Source of the DNA: a bacterium BMS3Bbin03
Lineage (GTDB): Bacteria; Zhuqueibacterota; JdFR-76; BMS3Abin05
Assembly: GCA_002898015.1 (NCBI GenBank)
Contig: BDTM01000016.1
Span: 1 to 38,534 of the forward strand
DNA: 38,534 nucleotides
Direction: 5' to 3'
Part shown: one piece after another, positions 6,856-17,155 of the stretch
Position numbering within the stretch: position 1 is the first letter of the stretch
Layout of the letters: each line of letters begins with the position of its first letter
Position numbers and translations under genes: made by a program
The notes under the pieces: generated by a model
Told to the model about the DNA's origin: nothing
Database searches by the model: none
The model's input: only the letters and a program-made list of their open reading frames with translations

Positions 6856-8618
6856 TGCGACATTCTTCCCCAAATGCATCTTCTGAAAAGACATTTTCCG
6901 GGATCCCGGCCTCACCGGGAATTGCCATCGGCCCCCCGATCTTTATTGGAAGAAATCTTCTAAACGTTGAAGAACGGACACTCTCCCCTGAAGAAGTCCC
7001 CATGGAAATTCATAAATTTCTGAAAGCCGTTCAGAAGACCAAAGAAGAGCTTTTAATGATTCACAACAAAGTTCAAAACAACATTGGTGTGGAAAAGGCA
7101 AAAGTTTTTGAAGCGCAGCTCTTAATTCTGGAAGATAAAATCGTGCTCGATGAAACCATTCGCAGGGTCAAAGAAGAACGCAAAAACGCGGATTGGCTTT
7201 ATTTTTACATCATGCGCAGACTCTATGATTTAATGATTTCCGGCAGGGATGGTTATTTTCGAGAGCGCGGAATAGACATCCTGGATGTCAAGCGGCGTGT
7301 GATTCGGAATTTTCAGGGGAAAAATGCGGCCGCAGCGCCTCTTGAACAGACCGGCATAATCGTGAGTCACCAAATGACCCCTTCGCAAATTGTGTCGTTC
7401 AATCGACGCGTCCTGTTGGGGCTGACCAGCGATATTGGCGGCAAAACATCCCATGTCGCTATTTTGGCGCGCTCTTTTGAGAAACCGGCCGTGGTGGGGC
7501 TAAAAAAGTTTTCAGAAGAAGTGAAGGATAAAGATCTGGTCATCGTGGACGGAAATGCCGGGCAGGTCATTCTCAATCCTGCCGAAAAAACACTGCAGGA
7601 GTACAGAAGACGTCAGGAAGAATACCGGCGATTTCTGCAGAATCTCATTCCGTTAAAAGATCAGCCTCCCACCACGCTTGACGGCCATGAAATTGAGCTT
7701 TCGGCAAATATTGAGTTTCCGGAAGAAGTCGCCTCTGTTTTATCCCACGGTGCAAGGGGTGTCGGGCTTTATCGCACCGAATATTTGTATCTGAAAAAGG
7801 TGGCGTTCCCATCTGAAGAAGAGCAATTCAGCGAATATAAATCTGTGGCGGAAAAATTGTTTCCCCATCCCGTTATTTTCCGCACGTTTGATCTTGGCGG
7901 GGACCGGCTCAGAACCGATGGTGTTCGAACACGTGAAAATAATCCTTTTCTGGGCTGGCGATCCATCCGAATTTCTCTGGATATGCCGGAAATTTTCAAA
8001 ATGCAGCTCCGCGCCATTCTTCGGGCCAGCACCCGGGGAAATGTCCGGCTGATGTTCCCAATGGTGACGTCCATCGGCGAAATTCAACAGGTGAAGGCGC
8101 TTCTGGAAGAAGCGAAGGAGGAATTGCGGAAGGAGAGACAGCCGTTCGACAATAAGATTTCGGTGGGAATTATGATCGAGGTGCCGGCTGCCGCCATAAT
8201 GGCCGGGGAATTTGCGAAGGAAGTGGATTTCCTGAGCATCGGTACAAACGATCTCATTCAGTACACGCTGGCCGTCGACCGGGGGAACGAAAAAATTGCC
8301 GCCCTTTACACCGGTTTTCATCCCGCTGTTTTGCGGCTCATAAAGCGCACAATCGAAGACGGACATCGCCAAAATGTGTGGGTTGGCATGTGCGGTGAAA
8401 TGGCCAGTAATCCACTGGCCGTACCCATTCTTTTGGGACTGGGATTAGATGAGTTGAGCGTCACACTGCCTTTTCTTTCGGAGATTAAAAGGACGATTCG
8501 GTCCTTGCGTTTCGATGAAGTACAAAAGCTTGCGAAAAAAGCGCTGTCCTTCAATTCTGCGGAAACGATTCAAAAATATGTCGAGCGTTTTTTGGACAAA
8601 CATTTACACCGGCCTTAA
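6855..8618 (+). CDS. ptsI: Phosphoenolpyruvate-protein phosphotransferase (enzyme I)
   Basis: The 587-residue cytosolic enzyme takes phosphate from phosphoenolpyruvate and passes it to HPr. The phosphorylated His200 lies in GGKTSHVAI. The C-terminal TIM-barrel PEP site has DLGGDR, ENNPFLGWRSIR, GIMIEVPAA, FLSIGTNDLIQYTLAVDR and Cys513 in MCGEMA. All catalytic hallmarks are intact. Length is about 12 residues over the usual 575, because of an N-terminal extension before FSGIPASPGIAIG. The ATG overlaps the HPr stop by one base. It ends the operon; the next gene starts 255 bases later. Confidence 0.95.
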   Translation: MRHSSPNASSEKTFSGIPASPGIAIGPPIFIGRNLLNVEERTLSPEEVPMEIHKFLKAVQKTKEELLMIHNKVQNNIGVEKAKVFEAQLLILEDKIVLDETIRRVKEERKNADWLYFYIMRRLYDLMISGRDGYFRERGIDILDVKRRVIRNFQGKNAAAAPLEQTGIIVSHQMTPSQIVSFNRRVLLGLTSDIGGKTSHVAILARSFEKPAVVGLKKFSEEVKDKDLVIVDGNAGQVILNPAEKTLQEYRRRQEEYRRFLQNLIPLKDQPPTTLDGHEIELSANIEFPEEVASVLSHGARGVGLYRTEYLYLKKVAFPSEEEQFSEYKSVAEKLFPHPVIFRTFDLGGDRLRTDGVRTRENNPFLGWRSIRISLDMPEIFKMQLRAILRASTRGNVRLMFPMVTSIGEIQQVKALLEEAKEELRKERQPFDNKISVGIMIEVPAAAIMAGEFAKEVDFLSIGTNDLIQYTLAVDRGNEKIAALYTGFHPAVLRLIKRTIEDGHRQNVWVGMCGEMASNPLAVPILLGLGLDELSVTLPFLSEIKRTIRSLRFDEVQKLAKKALSFNSAETIQKYVERFLDKHLHRP

Positions 8619-8664
8619 ATGCGCCGCGCCGACCAAAATGCTTGAAGCTTTTTGTTCTGTATCT

Positions 8665-8680
8665 GCGCTCTAAAGAGCGC
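8665..8680. repeat. Short perfect hairpin after ptsI
   Basis: GCGCTCT (8665-8671) pairs with AGAGCGC (8674-8680) around a two-base centre. It has no following T run, so its role as a terminator is doubtful. It could stabilise the 3' end of the PTS transcript. Confidence 0.4.
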
Positions 8681-8726
8681 GGCAATTCAAATAAATCAAT
8701 CAGATTTCCGAAATATTTTTTTGGGT

Positions 8727-8816
8727 TGACGCCAATTACTTTTGTCGAAGCTCTCCGCCGGAGGCGGATCAGAAGATTTATTTGATGCCCTCAGCGTCTT
8801 CGAGACTTTGCAGAGG
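8727..8816 (+). repeat. Dispersed intergenic repeat, copy B
   Basis: This copy starts TGACGCCAAT like copy A, has a palindromic CCGCCGGAGGCGG segment, then AGAAGATTTA at 8771-8780 and a diverged tail. It ends about 58 bases before the PGI/PMI start codon. Confidence 0.6.
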
Positions 8817-8873
8817 CCAAAGACCTGAATCGTTGCGCTGTTTTTTAATTCTTAATCATAATAGGAGATAAAA

Positions 8874-9968
8874 ATGTTTGCTGTAAATTGGCAGAGTTTG
8901 CAGAAAGAAGTCGATCAGCAGAACATGTTGGCACTGCTGGAGTCGTTTCCCCGGCAAGTGGAAGAGGCGATTGAAATCGGCCGGAATTTTGACATTTCTC
9001 AGATCGAAAAAACGGACATCCGGAACCTGGTTTTTTCAGGAATGGGCGGATCGGCCATCGGAGGGGACTTGCTGAAATTGCTGGGCACGCATCAGCTAAA
9101 AGTGCCTGTCGAAGTGGTCCGGAATTATTTTGTGCCGGAATTTTTGTCCGATAAAACGCTTTTTACGGCCTTCAGTTTTTCGGGCAACACGGAAGAAACA
9201 ATTTCCGCATTTAAACACGCCGGAGAAAAACACGCCCGTCGACTGGTTATTTCTTCCGGCGGCCAATTAAAAGAATTGTGCAGGGAAGCGCATGTGCCGT
9301 TTGTTCAAATTCCGGGCGGCAGACCGCCGCGCACGGCTCTCGGGTATTTGATGATTCCGATATTGGTCATTTTAAGCCGTCTGGGCTTTTTTCAGAATAG
9401 GGATAATCCATTGGGGGAACTGCAATTGTACCTTCGAACGGCGAAAGAAAAATATCGATTGGAAACCGAAACGGTGGATAATCCCGCCAAAAAATTGGCT
9501 TTAAAATTAGTAAACCGCGTGCCTATCATCTATTCATCGGTCGATATGAGCGCCGTGGGACTGCGCTGGAAAGGGCAATTTTCGGAAAATGCAAAAGTGC
9601 CTGCTTTTCAAAATGTGGTGCCGGAGATGAATCACAATGAAATCGTGGGGTGGGAACGCGTCGCAAATCTCGCACTTGAGGATAAACTTCAGGTCATTTT
9701 TCTGCGGGATTCGCAAGATTACAAACGCATTCAATCCAGAATGGAGATCACGGAGACGATTGTGGCAAAAGCCGCAAAAAGCCGACCCATCAGAATCGAA
9801 AGCGAAGGGGAGGGACGACTCACAAGGCTGTTTTCATTTATTTATCTGAGCGATTTTACCAGTTATTATCTGGCGCTGCTGAATAAAGTGGATCCGACGC
9901 CGATCCCGTTCATCGACGTTTTAAAAGACACCCTCGCCAAAATTCCAGTGGATGAGCCGTCAAAATGA
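8874..9968 (+). CDS. Bifunctional phosphoglucose/phosphomannose isomerase
   Basis: This 364-residue cytosolic SIS-fold enzyme interconverts glucose-6-phosphate or mannose-6-phosphate with fructose-6-phosphate. It resembles the short PGI/PMI enzymes first known from crenarchaea, not the large bacterial Pgi. The N-terminal SIS domain has GMGGSAIGGDLL (about residues 58-69), and the phosphate-binding serines/threonines are in FSFSGNTEETISA. The second domain has the family motif NHNEIVGW with His254 and Glu256, the residues expected for proton transfer. The ATG follows AGGAG with good spacing. Its stop overlaps the next start (ATGA), so it is coupled to the downstream sugar phosphatase. It links hexose entry to glycolysis and to mannose-derived surface glycans. 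Confidence 0.9.
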   Translation: MFAVNWQSLQKEVDQQNMLALLESFPRQVEEAIEIGRNFDISQIEKTDIRNLVFSGMGGSAIGGDLLKLLGTHQLKVPVEVVRNYFVPEFLSDKTLFTAFSFSGNTEETISAFKHAGEKHARRLVISSGGQLKELCREAHVPFVQIPGGRPPRTALGYLMIPILVILSRLGFFQNRDNPLGELQLYLRTAKEKYRLETETVDNPAKKLALKLVNRVPIIYSSVDMSAVGLRWKGQFSENAKVPAFQNVVPEMNHNEIVGWERVANLALEDKLQVIFLRDSQDYKRIQSRMEITETIVAKAAKSRPIRIESEGEGRLTRLFSFIYLSDFTSYYLALLNKVDPTPIPFIDVLKDTLAKIPVDEPSK

Positions 9969-10897
9969 TCGATTTTAAAGAATACATTCCCGTGGCTCAA
10001 AAAATTCGGGAAGCTGTTTTGCCTCTTTTGGATTCCGGATTGGGGAAGGAAATGACCGGTATTGCCAGCAGCGGAGATACCACATTTCGAATGGATGAAA
10101 TTGCCGAACGTGTCCTCTCTGAGGAATTGAAAAGCCGAAATCTGCCGGTTGCCTATTATTCGGAAGACCGCGGGCTGGTAGAGGTGCATCGGGAGCCGAA
10201 ATATTTACTGATTGTCGATCCTGTGGACGGCACCCGCCCGGCCGTTTGCGGCTTTGAAATGGCGGTTGTGTCGATGGCCATTGCAGCGTTCAGGAAAAAG
10301 CCGACCTTTTCCGATCTGTTGGCGGGAATTATTGTGGAAATAAAATCCGGGGATGTGTTCTTCGCAGACAAGTTGTCGGGTACGCTGACATTCCCGCAGG
10401 GAAAGCGTTTGAATCTTTCCGAAAACACCGATTTAACAAGGCTGTACTGGAGTTTTGATGTGGTGGGACGCCCCGTTCGCCCATTGATGGCCGCTCTGGG
10501 AGATCTTATCCAGGGGAGCGCCGTCAACGGGGGCTGCTTCTTGTGGAACAGCGCCGCCTATTCCATCACGCGTATTTTGCTGGGACAATTGGATGCCTAC
10601 CTAGATCCGGGCGGAAAACTGATGGCGGAATTAGATCAGGCGGAGCTCCGGTTTCGTGAAGCCGGCAGAGGCAGAATTGTCGGCCTCTTCCCGTATGACA
10701 TTGCCGCCGCTCAATTGATTGCCCGGCAGGGGGGAGTCATTGTCACCGACGCCGGGGGGCATTCCCTGAAAAATGTTCCGCTGATCCCGCAGAAAGAGGG
10801 CGAGATTCTTTCATTGGTTGCGTCCGCCGGCCCGGTTCTGCATGAAAAATTATTGTTTTATTTGGGCCGGCATCCTGTAAAAAAAACTTGTTTTTAA
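9965..10897 (+). CDS. Inositol monophosphatase-family phosphatase
   Basis: The 310-residue protein belongs to the Mg2+-dependent IMPase/FBPase/CysQ fold. Metal-binding residues are recognisable: Glu67 in SEDRG, Asp85 and Asp88 in DPVDGTRP, and Asp245 in YDIAAAQLI. The usual Trp and the NF after DGT are absent, so it is a diverged member about 40-50 residues longer than typical IMPases. It overlaps the PGI/PMI stop by 4 bases (ATGA). A fructose-1,6-bisphosphatase role, feeding fructose-6-phosphate to the isomerase, is a reasonable inference from this coupling. Inositol phosphate or another sugar phosphate remain possible. Confidence 0.75.
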   Translation: MIDFKEYIPVAQKIREAVLPLLDSGLGKEMTGIASSGDTTFRMDEIAERVLSEELKSRNLPVAYYSEDRGLVEVHREPKYLLIVDPVDGTRPAVCGFEMAVVSMAIAAFRKKPTFSDLLAGIIVEIKSGDVFFADKLSGTLTFPQGKRLNLSENTDLTRLYWSFDVVGRPVRPLMAALGDLIQGSAVNGGCFLWNSAAYSITRILLGQLDAYLDPGGKLMAELDQAELRFREAGRGRIVGLFPYDIAAAQLIARQGGVIVTDAGGHSLKNVPLIPQKEGEILSLVASAGPVLHEKLLFYLGRHPVKKTCF

Positions 10898-10900
10898 TAA

Positions 10901-10929
10901 TTGGATTTTTTATGTTTTTAGGCTATTAT
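10901..10929 (+). promoter_or_regulatory. Candidate promoter of metK-ahcY
   Basis: TTGGAT at 10901-10906 and TATTAT at 10924-10929 are separated by 17 bases. The expected transcription start is near 10936, about 44 bases before the metK ATG. The match to consensus is moderate. Confidence 0.4.
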
Positions 10930-10943
10930 TTATTTTTACGGCA

Positions 10944-10955
10944 TTCTCGCGAGAA
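10944..10955. promoter_or_regulatory. 12-bp perfect palindrome between the metK promoter and start codon
   Basis: TTCTCGCGAGAA is perfectly self-complementary. It lies just past the expected transcription start and 24 bases before the metK ATG, a usual place for a repressor operator. No riboswitch-like structure is visible in the short leader, so a protein regulator of the methionine/SAM cycle is a plausible reader. This is inference. Confidence 0.4.
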
Positions 10956-10979
10956 ACAATTACAAATGGAGGAATTCTT

Positions 10980-12113
10980 ATGTCTCAAACTTTATTTACC
11001 TCAGAGTCCGTCACAGAAGGGCATCCGGATAAGGTTGCCGATCAGATTTCGGATGCTATTTTAGACTCAATTATAGAAAAAGATCCCTACGGCCGTGTGG
11101 CGTGCGAAACATTTGTGACCACCGGGATTGCGCTTATCGGAGGCGAAATTACGACCGATTGTTATGTGGATATTCCCAGCTTGGTGCGGGATGTTATTCG
11201 GGATATCGGATACACCGACGCAATATTTGGTTTTGACGGAAATACCTGTTCCGTGTTGACGGCTATTGACCAGCAGTCCCCCGATATTGCCATGGGTGTG
11301 GACCGGGCCGGTGCCGGGGACCAGGGTATGATGTTTGGATTTGCCATTCGAGAAACGCCCGAGCTCATGCCTCTGCCGATTATTCTGGCGCACCGTCTCA
11401 CACACCGGTTGGCCGAAGCGCGGAAAACCGGAATTTTACCGTATCTGCGCCCCGACGGGAAATCTCAGGTCACGGTGGCTTACGAAGGCGGCAAACCGGT
11501 TGAAGTGACCACGATTGTGGTTTCGACCCAGCACGGTCCGGATGTGACCCACGAACAAATCGAAGCGGATGTGATAAAACATGTGGTTTTGCCCGTCATT
11601 CCGGAAGAGTATATCAAAAAAGATAAAATTGTGTACCTGATAAATCCGACCGGACGCTTTGTTCAGGGAGGCCCTCACGCAGACACCGGCTTAACCGGCC
11701 GGAAAATCATCGTGGATACCTATGGTGGTTACGCCAGACATGGCGGCGGCGCCTTTTCCGGGAAGGATCCCACGAAAGTAGACCGTTCGGCGTCTTACGC
11801 TGCGCGCTGGATTTCTAAAAATATCGTGGCGGCCGGCCTGGCGGATAAATGTGAAGTGCAGCTCGCCTACGCCATCGGTGTGGCGGAGCCGGTGTCGATT
11901 CACGTCGATACGTTCGGCTCCGGAAAAGCGAGCCACGAAGAACTGGTGAAAAGAATCCGCAGGACGTTTGATCTGACGCCTGCCGGAATCATCGACGCTC
12001 TGGAGTTGAGAAAGCCCATTTTTAGAAAAACAGCGGCTTACGGTCATTTTGGCCGAAATGAAAACGGATTCACCTGGGAATTGACGAATAGAATAAAAGA
12101 ATTGACACGTTAA
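10980..12113 (+). CDS. metK: S-adenosylmethionine synthetase
   Basis: The 377-residue cytosolic enzyme makes S-adenosylmethionine from ATP and methionine. The N-terminal [20 protein letters not shown] carries the catalytic His and metal-binding Asp. [12 protein letters not shown] is the adenosine-binding signature, and [17 protein letters not shown] is the phosphate-loop signature. Length matches the family (about 384 in E. coli). The ATG has TGGAGG at 10967-10972. It is followed 35 bases later by ahcY, so SAM production and recycling of its by-product are in one operon. A 12-bp palindrome in the leader may be an operator. Confidence 0.97.
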   Translation: MSQTLFTSESVTEGHPDKVADQISDAILDSIIEKDPYGRVACETFVTTGIALIGGEITTDCYVDIPSLVRDVIRDIGYTDAIFGFDGNTCSVLTAIDQQSPDIAMGVDRAGAGDQGMMFGFAIRETPELMPLPIILAHRLTHRLAEARKTGILPYLRPDGKSQVTVAYEGGKPVEVTTIVVSTQHGPDVTHEQIEADVIKHVVLPVIPEEYIKKDKIVYLINPTGRFVQGGPHADTGLTGRKIIVDTYGGYARHGGGAFSGKDPTKVDRSASYAARWISKNIVAAGLADKCEVQLAYAIGVAEPVSIHVDTFGSGKASHEELVKRIRRTFDLTPAGIIDALELRKPIFRKTAAYGHFGRNENGFTWELTNRIKELTR

Positions 12114-12136
12114 GATTACCAAATGATTTGAAATAG

Positions 12137-13408
<1,272 letters not shown>

Positions 13409-13839
13409 TAAAATCAAAAAAACTCTGCTGCTGCGAATTTGCGTTAATCCTTTAACGCGGTAAGCGGCCGTTATTAAAACTGAATTTATTAACCACCGTG
13501 CAGAGAGCAGGTCACGGCGGATTGTAAGGTCGATTAAAGGATCAAACGGCCGGGCACATGTCGGTTAAGCGTCTGCGCCGGACGGCCTCACAATCTTGAT
13601 GTTTCCTGCTCCCCCTCTAATATTCCGTGCATCGGGTTTTTCCGGGTACGGCTTCAAACTGAGCATCTGCCGTATTCTTTTTCAAAAATAAAACGCCGGG
13701 ATTTCCTGAAATCTGAATTTTTACTCAACTTCTGGCCTGTTTTGCCGATAAATAAGTAGGATTTTCATCTTAAAGTTTTCGGTATGAACATTTTCCCGTA
13801 AGATATCAGATTCTTTTGACTTTAAAGGAACGATGAATT
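13409..13839. other. 431-base intergenic region
   Basis: No gene, tRNA or recognisable RNA is seen. A 7-bp hairpin (GCGTTAA/TTAACGC, 13441-13458) lies just after ahcY without a T run. A small palindrome GATTTC-CT-GAAATC is at 13700-13713. No convincing -35/-10 pair was found for the downstream lipoprotein gene, although AGGAA precedes its ATG. Confidence 0.5.
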
Positions 13840-15888
13840 ATGAAAAAACACAGAAGTTTATGGCACAGAATTTCCGTAATTGTTTTTCCGGTATTTTTGC
13901 TGGGGGAATTTCTTTACTTTTCCGGATGTTCATTTAAGGCACCCCAGGCGCCCCAGTGGGACGTCAATATGGCCATTCCCTTAATGGACACGACATTAAC
14001 CCTGGGGAATCTTTTGAAAGATACGCAGGATGTCACATTCGATTCTTCAGGATTGCTCGGGTTTGAAATTGAAGAATCGATGGATCCCGTGGAAGTGGGC
14101 GATAATTTAAGCGTGGAAAACATCGCCGAAAAATATGATGTGACTTTAGGAGACATCAAAATTGATTCCCCGGGTTCCCAATCCATCTCCGTTCAATTTG
14201 TTTCCATTTATCCTCCTTCAGCCTCGCTGAACGGACAAAGCACTCAGGTGCCGGCTTTCAGTATTGCACTGGATAAAACCGAAATTCCTCCTTTTGCTGA
14301 TTTTGAATCGGTTTTGATTAAGCAGGGAACGCTGACCATCACGCTGCAAAATCACCTGCCCGTGCCGATCGCAAGCGGGCTTGGGATAAATCTATATGAT
14401 TTTAATATCGATACGCTTGTGATGGCCATTCTGTCGGAACAGGAAATTCCCGTCAATGGCAGCATTCGTCTGGAACGCTCATTTGCAAATAAGCGGCTGC
14501 CGGGGCATCTGTCGTTTCAAATTTCAGGAGGTTCTCCCGGAAGCGGAAGTCAATCCGTAACCATAAATACGAGTACGCAGGGCATCGATCTGGCGGTATC
14601 TGTATCGGATATGATCGCAAGCGAGGCACGCGCAAAAGTTCCGGATCAGGAATTCGAGGACACGGATTATGCCGACCTCGGTGACTCCATTATTGTGACG
14701 GAGGCGGATATTTCTACCGGCAGCATCAGTTTTACCATGCAAAATAATTTGCCTCTTGATCTGGACCTCACAATTAAACTGCTGGACTTTTTTAACGCGT
14801 CGGGCGATACCTTTCAGGCGCATTTGTATCTGGGAAAAAGGAAACAGGTTTTTAAATATTACGATTTAAGCGGTTTTAAATTTCGTCCGGAGCGAACCGC
14901 CGGGGGATCTGCGGCTCGCTTCGAATGGAAAGCAAAGGCCTTCGGTTCCGGGGACAGCCTTGTCACGATCCACGCCAGTGACGGCATTTCGCTCGCCGTA
15001 GATATGCCCAAATTGGCCTTTTCTAAATTGTCCGGCATTTTGAACCGGATTCATGTCCAAATGGATTCGATGAGCACCAGTCTCGATATTCCCGACGGCC
15101 TTGAAGGACTGCAATTCGGAGACGCCAGAATTGCGTTGGAATTGACCAACGGAATCGGCTTTTTAATTCAACCCACATTGAATATTGTGGGGGAAAACAC
15201 CAAAACGGGACAGACGGCCTCCATTCATCGAACGGTGACCATTAACCCTGCGGGAGCACAGCCATCTGTGACGACGGTTATTTTAAAAGGCTCGGAAGTG
15301 ACCAATTTTCTGAATGTGCTGCCGGATAAAATTAACGTCTCCGGCTCGGTTATTTTGGGAGACGGAACGACGGAATCCACGGTCCGTTCTACGGACAAAA
15401 TCGCTTCGAAAGTAACGATTAATCTTCCGGCCAATCTGAAATTTCCCGATCAGGCAATTAAACTGGATCCGGACACGCTTGAGATCGATCAGGACGCACA
15501 GGACGAAATTCGGGATAATGCAAACAGCGGGGCTTTTCATGCGGAATTGGGAAATCATCTGCCTTTTGGCGGCTCCGTCAGTTTTTATTTCAGTTCGCTG
15601 GATACGGCTGTTTTCTCACATCCGGAGTTGACAATTGGGCCCATCACATTAAATCCCGGCATCACTTCCGATGAGGGAGGCGTGATTCAGGAGACATCGA
15701 GCACAATCGATATTCAATTGGACAAAGAGCAGCTCTTGGTTTTTGCTCATCCGAAAGTCTATATGGCGATGAAAATTGCCGTGCCGGGCTCGGGTGAGAA
15801 GTTTGTCCGGGTGTATCGAAACGATTATCTCACTGCAAAGGCGTATATAAAAGCAAACTATCATGTGAATCCTGAGGGTAAAAAATGA
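13840..15888 (+). CDS. Large predicted lipoprotein with a four-fold internal repeat (function unknown)
   Basis: The 682-residue exported protein has no family I recognise. Its N-terminus is a basic, hydrophobic signal ending in a lipobox-like YFSGC with Cys30, so it is probably lipid-anchored, facing the periplasm or cell surface. The rest is beta-strand-like, rich in Thr, Ser, Ile and Leu, with few Cys. Four modules recur at regular spacing: LQNHLP (Asn171), MQNNLP (Asn302), LTNGIG (Asn437) and LGNHLP (Asn572), i.e. steps of 131, 135 and 135 residues. Between the first modules, SVTINTSTQGIDLAVSVSDM is echoed by LVTIHASDGISLAVDMPKL. The stop overlaps the start of a DUF5723 barrel gene (ATGA), indicating translational coupling and probably a joint outer-membrane role. 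Adhesin, assembly factor or surface-layer component are all possible. Confidence 0.75.
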   Translation: MKKHRSLWHRISVIVFPVFLLGEFLYFSGCSFKAPQAPQWDVNMAIPLMDTTLTLGNLLKDTQDVTFDSSGLLGFEIEESMDPVEVGDNLSVENIAEKYDVTLGDIKIDSPGSQSISVQFVSIYPPSASLNGQSTQVPAFSIALDKTEIPPFADFESVLIKQGTLTITLQNHLPVPIASGLGINLYDFNIDTLVMAILSEQEIPVNGSIRLERSFANKRLPGHLSFQISGGSPGSGSQSVTINTSTQGIDLAVSVSDMIASEARAKVPDQEFEDTDYADLGDSIIVTEADISTGSISFTMQNNLPLDLDLTIKLLDFFNASGDTFQAHLYLGKRKQVFKYYDLSGFKFRPERTAGGSAARFEWKAKAFGSGDSLVTIHASDGISLAVDMPKLAFSKLSGILNRIHVQMDSMSTSLDIPDGLEGLQFGDARIALELTNGIGFLIQPTLNIVGENTKTGQTASIHRTVTINPAGAQPSVTTVILKGSEVTNFLNVLPDKINVSGSVILGDGTTESTVRSTDKIASKVTINLPANLKFPDQAIKLDPDTLEIDQDAQDEIRDNANSGAFHAELGNHLPFGGSVSFYFSSLDTAVFSHPELTIGPITLNPGITSDEGGVIQETSSTIDIQLDKEQLLVFAHPKVYMAMKIAVPGSGEKFVRVYRNDYLTAKAYIKANYHVNPEGKK

Positions 15889-17150
15889 GACTTGTACGAA
15901 CCGTTTTTTTGACTGCACTTTTGGGGAGCGTTTGGATCTTTTCGGAGCCGGCCTCCGCCCAGGGTTTGATCCAGGGTAGAAGTCTTGGAATGGCCAATGC
16001 GTTTACCTCCATTGCGCGGGGTGTTTACGCCCCCGGGTGGAACCCCGCCAATCTGGCGCTGGATGGAAATCCGGGTTTCGACTTTAATCTGGTGGGTGTG
16101 GGTATTCGTGTGGGCAACAGCACGCTGTCGAAACATTTTTATGATTTGTATAACGGCAAGACCCTGAATGAAAAAGATAAAAGTGATATTTTAAACCGTG
16201 TTCCGGATAACGGGCTTCGGTTTTTAATGGATACGCAGCTTCAGGCGCTGGGAGTGGCGTATAAATCTTTTGCGTTCACGGTTTCCGGATTTGCCGGTAC
16301 AAATATCGCGATCGATAAAGATTATCTGGATATTGTGCTGCACGGTATCGATATGAACCGAAAGTACAGTCTGGGCGACAATCAAGGCGGAAGTTTAAGC
16401 TATTCAAAAATCGCGTTTTCAGCAGCCCATCGATTTTCCGTGCCGTTTGTTGATTTTGTCGCTGTGGGTGTCAATGCCGGCTATCTGGTGGGCATCGGTG
16501 TTGCCGAAATCCGGCAGATGCAGGCCGAGTTTTACAATTCGTACGACGGCTATGCCGACGGGAAATTGCTTGCCCGTTACGCCCTTTTAGGCCGTGGATT
16601 TTCACTTGACCTGGGAGTAGCCACCGTTTACAAAAACTGGAACGTCGGTCTGGCGGTTTCCAACATGCTCGGCTCCATCAAATGGACGGGCGAGAGGAAG
16701 GCCCATTGGGAGTCTTTTCGGACGCTTGTTAACTTGAACGTATTCTCAGTCTCGCAGACAAGTGACGGCGATTCCATTGTCCAACGGGATTCCAGTGATT
16801 ATACGCCGCCGCCGTTCTCAACCCGTTTGCCGGTCGAAATGCGGATAGGCGCAAGCCGAACCTGGAGATCGTTTCTCTTCGCGGTGGATTACCATCAGGG
16901 ATTCGCCAATCGGCCGGGTGTTTCACCGAAGCCTTATCTGGCGGTTGGCGGGGAGTGGCACGGCATCGGTTTTCTGCCGCTTCGGTTTGGATTGGGACTC
17001 GGCGGTTACTATGGGATCAGTCCCGCCATGGGCTTTGGCCTGCACGCCGGTTTTTTCAAATTTGATCTCGGCTGGATGTTCCGCGGCGGTCTTCTTCCTT
17101 CTTATGCCAAGGGGGTGAGTCTGGGCATGAATTTGAATTTTAGATTTTAA
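15885..17150 (+). CDS. Outer-membrane beta-barrel protein, DUF5723/PorV-like
   Basis: The 421-residue protein has a signal peptide (about residues 1-25) with a predicted cut after ASA, leaving Gln as first mature residue. The mature N-terminus reads LGMANAFTSIARGVYAPGWNPANLAL, the hallmark of FadL/PorV/DUF5723 barrels in the Bacteroidota and relatives. Alternating strand patterns follow, and the sequence ends in an aromatic residue (MNLNFRF), as outer-membrane barrels usually do. Its ATG overlaps the stop of the four-module lipoprotein gene. It converges on lptG with only 5 bases between stop codons. A PorV-like shuttle role or a lipid/solute channel are the candidate functions; neither can be decided here. 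Confidence 0.8.
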   Translation: MRLVRTVFLTALLGSVWIFSEPASAQGLIQGRSLGMANAFTSIARGVYAPGWNPANLALDGNPGFDFNLVGVGIRVGNSTLSKHFYDLYNGKTLNEKDKSDILNRVPDNGLRFLMDTQLQALGVAYKSFAFTVSGFAGTNIAIDKDYLDIVLHGIDMNRKYSLGDNQGGSLSYSKIAFSAAHRFSVPFVDFVAVGVNAGYLVGIGVAEIRQMQAEFYNSYDGYADGKLLARYALLGRGFSLDLGVATVYKNWNVGLAVSNMLGSIKWTGERKAHWESFRTLVNLNVFSVSQTSDGDSIVQRDSSDYTPPPFSTRLPVEMRIGASRTWRSFLFAVDYHQGFANRPGVSPKPYLAVGGEWHGIGFLPLRFGLGLGGYYGISPAMGFGLHAGFFKFDLGWMFRGGLLPSYAKGVSLGMNLNFRF

Positions 17151-17155
17151 ACGGT

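Noticed and set aside
7740..8372. 210-codon minus-strand frame inside ptsI
   Set aside because: Shadow of a fully conserved enzyme I gene; no family resemblance.
10885..10897. Terminator after the phosphatase gene (A-run, TT, T-run)
   Set aside because: The stem is only A-T pairs and its left arm is in the coding sequence, so it is unlikely to work as an intrinsic terminator.
10898..10979. SAM riboswitch upstream of metK
   Set aside because: The gap is only 82 bases and shows no multi-helix structure or terminator; only a short palindrome is present.
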